In this document: piece after piece, positions 34,610-44,559 of the stretch
Numbering within the stretch: position 1 is the first letter of the stretch
Layout of the letters: the number at the start of each line of letters is the position of its first letter
Source: Aquilaria yunnanensis
Lineage: Eukaryota; Streptophyta; Magnoliopsida; Malvales; Thymelaeaceae
Direction: 5' to 3'
DNA length: 64,000 bases
Assembly: GCA_039654915.1 (NCBI GenBank)
Contig: CM077596.1
Coordinates: 47,924,501-47,988,500 of the forward strand
Program-made: the position numbers and the translations under genes
The notes under the pieces: model-generated
Databases searched by the model: none
Told to the model about the DNA's origin: nothing
The model's input: only the letters and a program-made list of their open reading frames with translations

Positions 34610-35465
34610 CATACAAATTTCGCTAGAGGTCTTAAGGAAAGCTCCTTAGCCTCACTCAATCAATCAATTTTCCTTCAACGATAGGACAGCTCCTATCGCC
34701 GAGGTTCTAAGGATGGAACCTTAACCTCGAAATCAATCAATCAATTTTCCTTCAACGGTAGGACAGCTCCTATCCCCGAGGTTCTAAGGATGGAACCTTA
34801 ACCTCAAAATCAATCAATCAATTTTCCTTCAACGATAGGACAGCTTCTATTGCCGAGGTCCTAAGGAAAGCTCATTAGCCTCAAACTCAATCAATTTTCC
34901 TTCAACGATAGGACAGCTCCTATCGCCGAGGTCCTAAGGAAAGCTCCTTAGCCTCAAACTCAATCAATTTTCCTTCAACGATAGGACAGCTCCTATCGCC
35001 GAGGTCCTAAGGAAAGCTCCTTGGCCTCAAACTCAATCAATTTTCCTTCAACGATAGGACAGCTCCTATCGCCGAGGTCATAAGGAAAGCTCTTTAGCCT
35101 CAAACTCAATCAATTTTCCTTCAACAATAGGATAGCTCTTATCGCCGAGGTCCTAAGGAAAGCTCCTTAGTCTCAAACTCAATCGATTTTCCTTCAATGA
35201 TAGGACAGCTCCTATCACCGAGGTCCTAAGGAAAGCAACTCAATCAATTTTCCTTCAATGATAGGACAGCTACTATCGCCGAGGTCCTAAGGAAAGCTCC
35301 TTAGCCTCAAACTCAATCAATTTTCTTTCAACGATAGGACAACTCCTATCGCCGGGGTTCTAAGTATGGAACCTTAACCTCGAAATCAATCAATCAATTA
35401 ATTTTCCTTCAACGATAGGAGAGTTCCTATCGCAGAGGTTCTAAGGAAAGTTCCTTAACCTCAAA
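34610..35465 (+). repeat. Hairpin-forming tandem array (~75-bp unit, about 11 copies)
   Basis: Units run CAATCAATTTTCCTTCAA, then CGATAGGACAGCTCCTATCG, then GAGGTCCTAAGGAAAGCTCC and TTAGCCTCAAACT. The second word is a perfect 8-bp stem with a CAGC loop. The third and fourth form an 11-bp stem with a 2-base bulge. Unit starts are near 34665, 34742, 34818, 34887, 34965, 35037, 35110, 35184, 35245, 35318 and 35398. Tat/Ogre 3' regions are known to carry such arrays and to seed satellites. Confidence 0.9.
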
Positions 35466-35584
35466 AAGGAGGAGGAAAAGGTTTTTCTCCTCAGGGTTTA
35501 GGCGGCGAGAAAGTTCTCAATGCCTAGCTAAGTCGAACGAAATTTGGTAACTAGTTTGCATACATCATGTCCCATGAAGCATGC
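35466..35584 (+). other. Short sequence between tandem array and polypurine tract
   Basis: No coding features are seen. It contains a G/A-rich stretch (GGAGGAGGAAAAGG) that could be a secondary polypurine tract. Confidence 0.4.
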
Positions 35585-35596
35585 AAAGGGGGGCAG
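35585..35596 (+). promoter_or_regulatory. Polypurine tract
   Basis: AAAGGGGGGCAG lies immediately before the 3' LTR and is the expected plus-strand primer. Confidence 0.8.
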
Positions 35597-36894
35597 TTGA
35601 TGACACCCAATTTCTTCCGACCTTTTTTTTTTTTAAAAAAATTAATTAAAAATTAAAAATAATTAAAAAATTTTAATTAATTAATTGATTATTATACAAA
35701 GAGAAAGAGAAAATTAAATTAAAAAGTTTTGGGGGGGCATTTTGTTAAGTTAATATCTATGTGTGTATATAAAAAAAATATTATTATTATTAATTAATTA
35801 TTAATTAATTAATTTTTATTATTACTGAAAAAATTTTAATTAAGGTAATTAGTTTAAAATACATTTTTTTTATAAGGGTTTTGTTAAAAATGATATATGT
35901 GTGTATATATGTATGTATGAAATACAAAAGAAAACTCCATAAAAAATGACAAAATTGAAAAATTTGGGATAAAAATGACAAAATTGAGAAATTTGGGAAA
36001 ATTTGACAAAATCTGAAAAATTCCAGGAGAATTTGGTAATTTTTGACGTCATTTTTGGGCCAAACAGACAAAATTGGGAATTAAATTGTCTTAATCAGAA
36101 GTTTCAAGAACATCCCTAAAGTCAAAGAGACATAAAGGACTGAAACTGTTATTTCACCAAATTAAGAGATAAGTTTGTTTTGAATTAAATTTCAAATTTT
36201 TTTAATTAAGGGAATCCAAGGCTCCTTACCCTATAAATAGGGGGTGAAATCTGCAAAGAAAGGAAGAAAAAAATGAAGATTATAGCCGTTTTAAAAAAAC
36301 AAAAAAGAAAACTGTAGAAAAGTCCCTAGCCTCTGCCTCTTCACTAAAAAAAAAACCTGAACTTTCATTCCTAAACTCTTTTCGCCGTTAGCCTCTCTCG
36401 CCGTTTTCGGGCGTTTTCGCGCCTGTCACCATCCGTCGCTCGCCGTGCCTCCCTCCTCCGCTCCAACAGCCGTCTCACCACCTCCGTCGCTCTCCGTACC
36501 TCCCTCCTCCGCTCCAGCTGCCGTCTCGCCGACGCCGTCTCCCCATCTCCTCGCCTTCCGCCGAAATTCTCTCTCTCTCTCACCGTTGTTCTCCTCTCTT
36601 TTTCTTCCCCTTCCCCTTGCCGCCGACGCCGTCTCCCCCTCCTCGCCGACGACGCCATCACCGCCTCCAGACTTCCCCTTGCTCGTCGTCGCCGTCGCCT
36701 CCCCTGCACGCCGTCACCGTCGCTTCTATCTCCCGTCGCCCAGGAAGTTTAAAATTTTATTCTTTAGGTAAAATTGTGTTTTAATCCTTCATCTTTTTAT
36801 ATTCTTTCATTCAAGTCACTAACCTTTTTATTTTGCAGAATTAACACTAACTTTTGTGTGATTTATTTATTTGTTCTTATTTTTCTTTATTTTT

Positions 36895-37345
36895 ATTTTT
36901 TTTTCATGGAAGGTTATACCTCCCAATTTTTAGTGGATGACCAAAAAGTCCCACTTTTCTTTATTTATTTAATTTCTGTAATTATTTAATTTATGCACTT
37001 TTATTTTTTATGGAAGGTTATACCTCCTACTTTTTATTTTTTGAGTGGATGGCCAAAAAGCCCCAATTTTCTTTATTTATTTAATTTCTGCAATTATTTA
37101 ATTTATGCATTTTTATTTTTTATGGAAGGTTATACCTCATATTTTTTATTTTTTTTTTAGTGGATGGCCAAAAAGCCCCACTTTCCATATTTATTTAATT
37201 TCTGCAATTATTTAATTATGCACTTTTATTTTTTTATGGAAGGTTACACCTCCTACCTTTTTATTTTTTAAGTGGATGGCAAAAAGCTCCATTTTCTTTA
37301 TTTATTTAATTTCCGGCATTTTACTTTATACAATTTTTATCTTTT
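36895..37345 (+). repeat. Four tandem ~110-bp units in the 3' LTR
   Basis: Copy of the array at 18975-19440, with unit starts near 36904, 37010, 37120 and 37236. Confidence 0.8.
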
Positions 37346-37879
37346 TATGTGAATGATTAAACTTATTTCACTTATTTCACTTTTAGTCATAAAAAAAATA
37401 ATAATAACAAATAAAAAAAAGAAGAGTCTTTCTTATGCGAATACTTAACCTTATTCTATTTATTTTTTAGGGTTAATCAAAAATCTATTTTTATTTTTAA
37501 CAAAGCCCCCATCCTTTTATTATTTTGGAACACATATTTTTTTTCTTATTTCTTTAAAAACAACAAAAATTTAACAAAAAAATCATAACCAAATGAATTC
37601 AAACCAAAAAAAAAAGGGAGAATTAAATTTTTTTAGTATATATTTTAGATTTATCAATTAGATGTAAGTTTTTAGACTTATAAATTAGAAAACTATTTTA
37701 AAATCTTTTATCAAACAAAAAGAACAAAATAAAATAAAAAATATATGAATATCAAGACTTTTTTTTAGAAAAATATATAACTCTTTGGTTTCTTTATTAA
37801 ATAATTAAAAAAAATCTTGATATTAGATAATTAAATAATTACTTTTTGGTTCCTTTATAAATTAAGATCTTTCACCAAA

Positions 37880-38090
37880 CAATCAAAAGAAAAGAAAAAA
37901 GAAAAGAAAAAAGAAGAAAAAAAAAGAAAAGAAAGAAAATAAAAGAAAAAGAAAAGAAAAAAGAATAAGAAAAAAAAAGAAAAGAAAGAAAAGAAAAGAA
38001 AAGAAAAGAAAAAGAATAAGAAAAAAGAAAAGAAAAAGAAAAGAAAGAAAAGAAGAAAGAAAAAAAGAAAGAAAAGAAATAAAAAAAATA
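37880..38090 (+). repeat. A/G-rich simple repeat in the 3' LTR
   Basis: AAAAGAAAG-type run corresponding to 19965-20165 in the 5' LTR. Confidence 0.8.
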
Positions 38091-38743
38091 AAAAAAAATT
38101 GAAAAAAATAAAAATAGAAATTTTTTTCTAAAAATTAAAATAAGTTAACATTAAAAATAAAAAAAATTCATAAAAATTATGACAAAAAGATAAATTAATA
38201 ATTAATTTAATAAAATAAAAATTAAAAATTTAAATTACTAATTTCCATATCCGGATAATCCGACAGGATTCACGGTTTGGAAAATAAAAATTAAATATCT
38301 AGATGAAAATCCATATTCGGATAATTCGGCAGAATTTATGATATGGATTAGTAATTAATTAAAATATTTAATAATTAATTAAAAATTTCATCAAATTCCG
38401 TGTCTGGGTGATTTGATAGAATCCATGGTTCGGAAACGTCGAGTTTACTACAAAATTATACAAATTAATTACCAAAGATTTTGAAGATCACATTAATTTA
38501 AAAATCCATATCCGACTAATTCAGTTAAAGTTTCTATTTTGAAAATTAACTGAAGTTTATTTAAAAGCAAGCAAAGCAAAATTAAAATCAACTAAGGTAC
38601 CAATTTTGGGCATTAAAATAGAGTTATTTTAACGTAACCGTATTCCCGAATTTTAGAACTATCGCAGACCATTTTTAAGGTGTCCAATCGACCTGAGCGA
38701 AAACCGATTGGTGGCGACTCCCGAAAACCCGCACGTTGCCACA

Positions 38744-39165
38744 ATCGTAAAAACAGTACATTGATGTCAGAAAACCATAGGAAATAATTTAGTTAGAAAA
38801 GCATAAGGCATTTCTTGTTACAAAACCGTATGACAAAAATTCTCATAAAAGCATAGTAAATTGGAAGTCGCAAAATCGTAGGACAGCTTTGGTCATAAAA
38901 CTATACAAAAAGTTGGGTCACAAAACCGTAGGAAACACTTTTGTTAGAAAATTGTAGGATTAAATTCATCTCAAAATGTCGGATAAGCTGGGGTCCACAA
39001 ACATCACAAAAGTGTAGGATTGTTCTATGCTTATCCAATGGTTTTTATTTCCTACACTAGTTTTTCCTATAGTTTTATCCGACGATTTTAATTGTAGGAA
39101 ATAAGCATTTCCTACGATTTCCCTACGTTTTTTTCCTATCTCAAATGCTTTGTTCTCTTGTAGTG
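38744..39165 (+). repeat. CACTA 1 right subterminal repeats and TIR
   Basis: It resumes CACTA 1 after the retrotransposon. AAAACCGTAGGA-like words recur about every 30-40 bp (38785, 38825, 38870, 38920, 38945), then appear inverted near 39040-39130. It ends at TAGTG. It aligns with 46494-46880 (reverse complement) of CACTA 2. Confidence 0.88.
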
Positions 39166-39522
39166 CCATAGGTCTCGATGCAAGGCTGAAGCAAGAAAAC
39201 AGAGCAACTAACTCTCTCACAAAACAACCAAAAAAAGCTGGAATAGGTTTAAATAATGGCGTGAATGTAAATAATTAGTATAATTGTGCATTGTCTCTTT
39301 GTATGCTTGTAATAGTGCTTCTGAGTAACCAAAACATAAAAATAAAAATAAAAAGTTCTATTCTAAAGCAAACATCTAACTTCAGAAATAATTTGTTAAA
39401 TTACTTTATATTATTTTGTGCTAGTTCAATATTGTATCTGATTGGTTAAATAAGTTTACAGATAAGGTAGCCTAGCAGGCAGGTATAATGGAATATATAC
39501 AAATGGTTTTAGACAAGTATTG
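39166..39522. other. 3' flank of the DUF594 gene
   Basis: AT-rich host sequence between the CACTA 1 end and the DUF594 stop codon. It must hold the 3' untranslated region. No clear AATAAA on - was identified. No other gene is seen. Confidence 0.5.
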
Positions 39523-41586
39523 TTATGCAGTAGAATATCCAAGATGTGCCATAAGAAGAGCAACATAGGTAAGTAGCTCTCCACCTTCCTTGAGGTGTTG
39601 AGCGTGCTCTTTCCAAGAACAGCGAATAGCTGCGTAGGCAAGTAAGTCCGCCCAAGCGTGACTGATTCTCTCCCATTTCTCTTGGTAATCCAAGCGTCCA
39701 TACAATGACAAATTCCTCAGAATACGTGACAAAAAAATTACGGACCCTTGCACAGTGGAGTTGAATAAGTGCTCCTGAGCAATGTCACGTAGCGCTATTG
39801 CTGGATGATCATTTGGATTAGCATTGCCACCTGAAGCGAAAGATAGGATGGAGTATAATGCATTGCAATATTCAATTTTTGCAACTTCCGAGGCCTTGGA
39901 TTTATCATAAACAACCTTTGACTGGATATATGTGTCTTTGTTGATCACATCCGCGATTCCCATTGGCAGCATCCCTGGACGGACCAATAACAAGTACATC
40001 ATGTAGTCTGACAGCCGTTTGCTGATTCCAGAGCCTTGTCTACCCAGATATTCTATCGAGTATTGGGGAACCTCAATATTGTATAAGATGTTTGTGGCAA
40101 GGTGGAAAACAAAGATGAACTCAACGAAACCAGTAGCCAAATGCTCAGCCCAGTCAAAATCATAATATAAATATAAGTTAAAATGATGATTGATTATATC
40201 GGACACCAAGTCCTTTTCACTTCTTTCACGAAGAAATTTAGGGTAGCTTTCAAGATCAGTCACATGGGAATGGATAAATGTCTTCAAGTCAGCGTCCACA
40301 ATCTCCCAATGGGAATTCCATAGTATCCTTATCATGTTGTTGGGATCAAGAAAGTTTGTGAGGCTCCGGCCCAAGCAATATTGCTTTATCAGGTCATGTT
40401 GCCCCATCGACATTTTCTTCTCCCTCAACACCATATGCCTTAACCTCGCCCTAAGTATGGGCAAACGATCTATTAGCTTGCGACTTGCCTTCACCAATGA
40501 CCAAGTTGAGAAGAAACGCATGGCAGTTGAGAGGCATTCAAGAAGAATAGCCCCCAAAAGCAGTAAATATGATAGAAAGATATTGGCTGCTCCATAGTCG
40601 TAACGGTGATGATGCCTCACAATCATAAACGAAAATACTGAGAGTGAGAAAATGGCAGAGAGCACACTTAAGGCATTGCTATAATTCCCAAATTTCCTGA
40701 TATGTATTGGGATCTTGGTATAAAGAGAGTCATAGAGTAATGCCAATTCAATCTCCATTGCTTTGAAAGAATCTTCGGGAGTTTTGTGCAAAGCATGTAG
40801 GATGTCTGGATCCATGTCTTTCAAAATGTGTGAAGCAGCAGAGAAGCCAAAAAACAAAGGCCTAAATAGCATGAATGACAAGTAAGAGTTACGAAGGAAT
40901 CGCTGCTCCTTGTTTTTTGACTCCAGCAAGTAGTCCTTCATTCCTTTCTTATCTCTCCATCCAATTCCCTTAATTACTTTTCCTTCACCAAAAAACAACC
41001 GATCCACCAACTGTTTATCGCTGGCTGACCGAAGGGCATATACCCTCTCTCCATATTTGATCAAACCAACAATCAGGATGGGTGCAGCCATGAATTTGAC
41101 TGTAGTGTCAGCATCAATTCCAAAGTTGTAGGAAATATAAAGGGCCTCTGACACATGAATCACATAGCCAAGCAGATGTCGAATCCAAATTTGGTTGTCC
41201 TCAAGTGAGTAAGCGGTCACATTATAAGGGCTGCCAAGATGCCATAGCAAAAAAGGTGTCCATAACACCACCAAGGACTTGTTTGATTCCACTTTGGCCC
41301 TTAGAAGAGCACTGAGAGTGATGGTCGCTATCAAATCTGCTAGCAAATATGTCAAGTAGACCACACTTGACACCAGCGGAAAGAACCCTCCAATCTTCCT
41401 CTTTCGGAAATGCCCCGAGATCACTAGAAAATACTGAAAGCTGAGGCTCAAAATCATCATTAAGTGCACCTCCCATTTTCTCCAGTACACTTGGATTTCA
41501 TCAGTTGTTGCCCTCTCTAAAGCCATATCCTTTATCCAAACCAATATTTCAGAGCTCATAACTGAAATACATACGAATGGATCCAT
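39523..41586 (-). CDS. DUF4220/DUF594 family membrane protein (687 aa)
   Basis: An uninterrupted 687-residue frame and the best candidate for a live host gene. Residues 35-60, 70-95, 105-120 and 165-177 are hydrophobic, giving a multi-pass N-terminal membrane region. DUF4220 hallmarks are visible: YLTYLLADLIATITL (78-92), LWTPFLLWHLGSP (108-120) and TAYSLEDNQIWIRHLLGY (124-141). Two more membrane helices lie near 305-325 and 333-355. The C-terminal DUF594 signature is HAWADLLAYAAIRC and GGELLTYVALLMAHLG, with Ala where Trp is usual. The family is plant-specific and often clustered, and its biochemical role is not known. An alternative start at Met21 is possible. Its 3' end lies only 358 bp from CACTA 1. 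Confidence 0.93.
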   Translation of the reverse strand: MDPFVCISVMSSEILVWIKDMALERATTDEIQVYWRKWEVHLMMILSLSFQYFLVISGHFRKRKIGGFFPLVSSVVYLTYLLADLIATITLSALLRAKVESNKSLVVLWTPFLLWHLGSPYNVTAYSLEDNQIWIRHLLGYVIHVSEALYISYNFGIDADTTVKFMAAPILIVGLIKYGERVYALRSASDKQLVDRLFFGEGKVIKGIGWRDKKGMKDYLLESKNKEQRFLRNSYLSFMLFRPLFFGFSAASHILKDMDPDILHALHKTPEDSFKAMEIELALLYDSLYTKIPIHIRKFGNYSNALSVLSAIFSLSVFSFMIVRHHHRYDYGAANIFLSYLLLLGAILLECLSTAMRFFSTWSLVKASRKLIDRLPILRARLRHMVLREKKMSMGQHDLIKQYCLGRSLTNFLDPNNMIRILWNSHWEIVDADLKTFIHSHVTDLESYPKFLRERSEKDLVSDIINHHFNLYLYYDFDWAEHLATGFVEFIFVFHLATNILYNIEVPQYSIEYLGRQGSGISKRLSDYMMYLLLVRPGMLPMGIADVINKDTYIQSKVVYDKSKASEVAKIEYCNALYSILSFASGGNANPNDHPAIALRDIAQEHLFNSTVQGSVIFLSRILRNLSLYGRLDYQEKWERISHAWADLLAYAAIRCSWKEHAQHLKEGGELLTYVALLMAHLGYSTA

Positions 41587-41831
41587 GTCTCATCAATATC
41601 GATAGACATAAACATGTCTAAAAATGAAGCTAGCTTGCTACACTAACCTATTAACAAAATGTAGTAGCACGTCCAAAAATAATGATGCCAAGCTGATATG
41701 GAAAAGCAAGGAGAGAGTTAAACCTTTTGGCTCAAACTTAGTGAGATAATTTGTTCAAAGTCCTCTACTTTCATTCTTTTCACTCTATTTCAGCAGCTAC
41801 TGAGTTTTCGAAGTCTTATTCTATTTGCGTA

Positions 41832-42274
41832 GATAAAATCAGAAATTGGCCCTTAAGCTATACAAAATATGACCTTTTAGCCCCTAAACTAATTTCGGTT
41901 TCAAAAAGCATATCGAACTTATAAATTCAAGCCCAACTACCCCTAGGTGTTGAAAATGAATATTTCAAAAGAGAAAAACTTTGGCTAACGTTTGTAATAA
42001 TGCATTAATTCACAGCAGCCCCGTGGCCACTGGCGCCCATAAGTGAAGTGCCAAATTAAGGAAGAAAATGTTTTGGCTTTTTAGCAGGATGGGTCGATTT
42101 TTTGGTGCCCCTACAAAAACAACGCCAAAAATGGCTTTCCACAATGTTATTTTTTGTCATTCGGGGCCAGTTGGCACAAATTTACAAGTTCAATACATTT
42201 TCGAAATCGAATTTAATTTAAGGGATAAAAAGTCATATCTTTGACAGTTTTCGGGACAATTTCCAATTTTGGCC
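41832..42274. mobile_element. Long-TIR MULE-like MITE
   Basis: The first and last ~60 bases are inverted copies (for example GAAATTGGCCCTTAAGCT against GGAAATTGTCCCGAAAAC, and ATATGACYTTTTA in both). Flanking 9-bp repeats are ATTTGCGTA and ATTTGCAGA (7 of 9). The length is 443 bp with no coding sequence. Confidence 0.75.
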
Positions 42275-43202
42275 ATTTGCAGACACGTACTTTTTTCAAG
42301 ATTATCGTTTACATTTTGGAAAATTATACTTTCAGTTTTTTAAAATTTCTGTAGTTTGAATTTTTCTTTCAAGTAATTAATTACCTTAATTTTTATATAT
42401 GAGTGATTGTGAATGAAATGGTAAGTGTTGATAATTATGACAATAATTAACTGAAGACCAAAAATTTAAGATCAAATCCATATAAATTTTGAGAAGCGTG
42501 AAAACTTACAGTTAATTTTGTGAAGGGTCAAAAAAAAAATCTATGAATAATGTTAAGAGTTAATTACTCACGTTAACCTTAACCTTTTAATCATGTTCAT
42601 GTTCTCCAACCTTCATTTTGTTTGTTCTGTATTCTTAATATGGTTAAAACGGTTTTTTTTTTTCACTTTTTTTAGATGGAAATTATTGTCATAAGTGGAA
42701 AACACGACATCAGCATGGGATTATAGGGGGGGAAACTAGCTTTAACCCCTTCAAAACATTCCCTTTGTTGAGGAAGTGTTAAAACTTTGAAACCTAACGA
42801 TCTGACTACCTCCATTAGCCACTCAGAAAAATTTTTAGAATTTTAATTGACCTTCATGATTTAGTAGCTTTTTTTTTAATCCCCTTTAACTTTTCCTTTT
42901 GTTCATTTCATCTAAAATTGAACCAATTTTTGTAAATCATGCTTCAAAGATTTGAGTTTTAAAATTTCAAATAAAATCTACTAAGATTTGAAAGAAATGA
43001 TAGAAAAAAAAAGTTAAAGACACCAAAAAGTCTATCAAACCATGAAGTTCAATCGAAATTTAGGAAGATTTTTTTCTAACGTGGTGGCATTGTTGCCTGA
43101 AAACTCATTAGCGCAACAGCACCACAGCTTTGAAAAAAAAGAATTTATGAACTTTCTTCAATTGGGGGGTCAATGTAAGAATAGTGCTACACCTATGATA
43201 TA

Positions 43203-43441
43203 CTCCCTCTGTTTCATATTAACTGTCATTTTTATCTTTTTTTACTAAAGTTTGACTTAAATATATTTATATTAATATGAATTTAAAAAAATTCTCAAAA
43301 ATGATATTTAGAAACTAGCATCTTTAAAGTTTCATTTTCATATTAAAAGTTCATATTTTTATGATAAATTTTAAAAGAAATAAAATCACAGATTAATTGT
43401 TGTGAATAATAAAGAGGATAGCTTTTGTGAAACAGAGGGAG
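43203..43441. mobile_element. Stowaway (Tc1/mariner) MITE
   Basis: The ends CTCCCTCTGTTTCATATTAA and its imperfect inverse AACAGAGGGAG are flanked by TA on both sides (43201-43202 and 43442-43443). The CTCCCTCYGT terminus and TA target are diagnostic. Confidence 0.93.
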
Positions 43442-43551
43442 TATTTTACTAAGATGATTTTTGTGCCAAAAATTTATCAAGCGCTTTTAAATTTAAATGA
43501 GTTTTGCACGAACAATTTTGCTCCAATCATTACATATCATAAAATATTTTA

Positions 43552-43897
43552 GGATAAATATTTTCAGTTCTCCCTAAACTATGCTTAAGTTGCTTTTGTC
43601 CCAAAATTATCATGTGTTACACCACCCATCCTGAAACTATTTAATTGTTGCTATTTCATCCTATCGTCAACTAAACTGTTAAATATGGACAAAAAAGTAC
43701 TGCTACATCAACAGCCACATCATTCTTCCATGTCACATTAGTGGCCACATCATTTTTTCATCCATTTTTAACGGTTTAGTTGATAGCAGGACGAAATAGC
43801 AACAATTAAATAGTTTCAGGGCGAATGGTGTAACACATAATAGTTTGAGGAAGAATAAGTAAGGGCATAGTTTAGGGACAATTGAAAATATTTACCC
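43552..43897. mobile_element. MULE-like MITE with very long inverted repeats
   Basis: A 346-bp element in which about 140 bases at each end are inverted copies (GGATAAATATTTTCAGTT against GGGTAAATATTTTCAATT, continuing through CTAAACTATGC and AACTATTTAATTGTTGCT). A 9-bp duplication AATATTTTA / AATGTTTTA flanks it. RNA from it would fold into a near-complete hairpin. Confidence 0.88.
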
Positions 43898-44008
43898 AAT
43901 GTTTTACTAAGAATTACTTTGTAAATTCCTACAGTTTAGAAATCTTTAAGAGTAAAACCACGCCTTAATATGAAATGCTAGAAATAGATAATTGAATGTT
44001 ATGCTCAC

Positions 44009-44087
44009 TTGTAAGCAGCATCGCAGCTGGTGCTCGCTATCCTCCAAAGCGCAGATCTGTCTCCACAATCTGGTCTAATATACTCAC
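44009..44087 (-). other. Candidate 5'-leader exon 2 of the DUF594 gene
   Basis: On -, it starts after the acceptor TTTTCAG (complement of 44088-44094) and ends before the donor GTGAGC (44008-44003). It is GC-richer than its surroundings (79 bases) with no ATG-initiated frame of note. Inferred only. Confidence 0.4.
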
Positions 44088-44192
44088 CTGAAAATCAGAG
44101 GGGTTTATATTAATCCATATGTGTTGTAGTCCTTAAAATGGTAATGTAAAAAGTATATGATGAAAAGGAAAAACAATGTACAAATCAAGTAC

Positions 44193-44256
44193 CTCGATTG
44201 GAATAAGACGAATCAAATACTATAAAGTCAGCTGTGGCTTGCAGTTCCTCGCTAAT
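44193..44256 (-). other. Candidate 5'-leader exon 1 of the DUF594 gene
   Basis: On - it begins about 30 bases after the TATA box at 44284-44291 and ends at CAATCGAG before the donor GTACTTG (44192 downward). Confidence 0.35.
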
Positions 44257-44283
44257 TAATTCCAATAAGCTTGAGCCGGCCTC

Positions 44284-44291
44284 CTTTTATA
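44284..44291 (-). promoter_or_regulatory. Probable TATA box of the DUF594 gene
   Basis: TATAAAAG on - in the context GCATATAAAAGGAGG, a near-ideal plant TATA box. It fits the two leader exons predicted downstream. Confidence 0.5.
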
Positions 44292-44559
44292 TGCATTTTT
44301 GCGAGAGGGATTCCCAAGGAAAACACATGCGCCCTAGGTTTTCTTGCACTAATAATACTAGTATAAAGTAAGTTAACCTTTTTTTTAGAGAATCGAATAG
44401 ATTATATAAACTAATCCACAAGCCAAAGAAATGAATTGTTATATATTCTGTGCTTGCCTTTTGCCGAAAACATGAATCCATTAAGTTCTACCTGATGATT
44501 AAAGGTCCTATTTTGCAAGAACATGAGTACCACCATTTGCCGAACGTCTAACAAAAGAA

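Larger units (their letters stand above)
17702..38743 (+). mobile_element. Ogre-like (Tat clade) Ty3/gypsy LTR retrotransposon with gene cargo
   Basis: A 21-kb element lies between two LTRs of about 3.1 kb (17702-20806 and 35598-38743). Its order is PBS complementary to tRNA-Arg, gag, aspartic protease, G-patch, intron, reverse transcriptase, degenerate RNase H, second RNase H, integrase, then about 7 kb of extra sequence, polypurine tract and 3' LTR. The tRNA-Arg primer site, dual RNase H, intron between protease and RT, great length and tandem repeats before the 3' LTR are all known traits of the Tat/Ogre group. The cargo region holds three copies of an unrecognised Cys-cluster protein and a LOG-type gene. 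gag-pol has at least ten in-frame stops plus deletions, so this copy could move only in trans. It is inserted in CACTA 1. Confidence 0.93.
35598..38743 (+). repeat. 3' LTR of the Ogre-like element
   Basis: It starts TGATGACACCCAATTTCT and ends GTTGCCACA. It has the same internal order as the 5' LTR: TATA box at 36232-36239, GC/CT-rich leader 36380-36750, four ~110-bp units 36895-37345, A/G-rich repeat 37880-38090, and CCGGATAATCCG words 38245-38420. Differences include a block present only here (35890-35945), a shortened segment near 36065, and a deletion near 36520 in the GC-rich part. Confidence 0.93.
6727..39165 (+). mobile_element. CACTA (En/Spm) element 1, heavily nested
   Basis: The left terminus is CACTACAAAAGGGAAAAG at 6727. 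The right terminus ends TTCTCTTGTAGTG at 39165, and both match the corresponding ends of the second CACTA copy at 46494-55939. Flanking trinucleotides are CTA and CCA (2 of 3). Gene order on + is TPase (TNP2-like, 7979-14197), a central block of subterminal-type repeats, then a TNP1-type gene (15691-17486). Three insertions interrupt it: a MITE at 8925-9841, a solo LTR at 11918-13335 and an Ogre-like retrotransposon at 17702-38743. Without them the element is about 9 kb, close to the 9.4 kb of copy 2. Both genes carry several stops, so this copy is not autonomous. Confidence 0.9.
41587..44008 (-). other. Probable large 5'-leader intron of the DUF594 gene, with MITEs
   Basis: Between the coding exon and the proposed leader exon 2, acceptor-like sites (TATCAG near 41670 and TTAATAG near 41650 on -) precede the ATG by less than 100 bases. 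The interval carries three MITEs (41832, 43203, 43552) and no convincing open frame. This is inference from splice-site patterns. Confidence 0.45.

Noticed and set aside
34610..35465. CRISPR-like repeat array
   Set aside because: Units are contiguous ~75-bp tandem repeats without unique spacers, in plant nuclear DNA, at the place where Ogre elements carry tandem repeats.
40334..40597. + strand open frame opposite the DUF594 gene
   Set aside because: Antisense shadow of a well-supported 687-residue gene.
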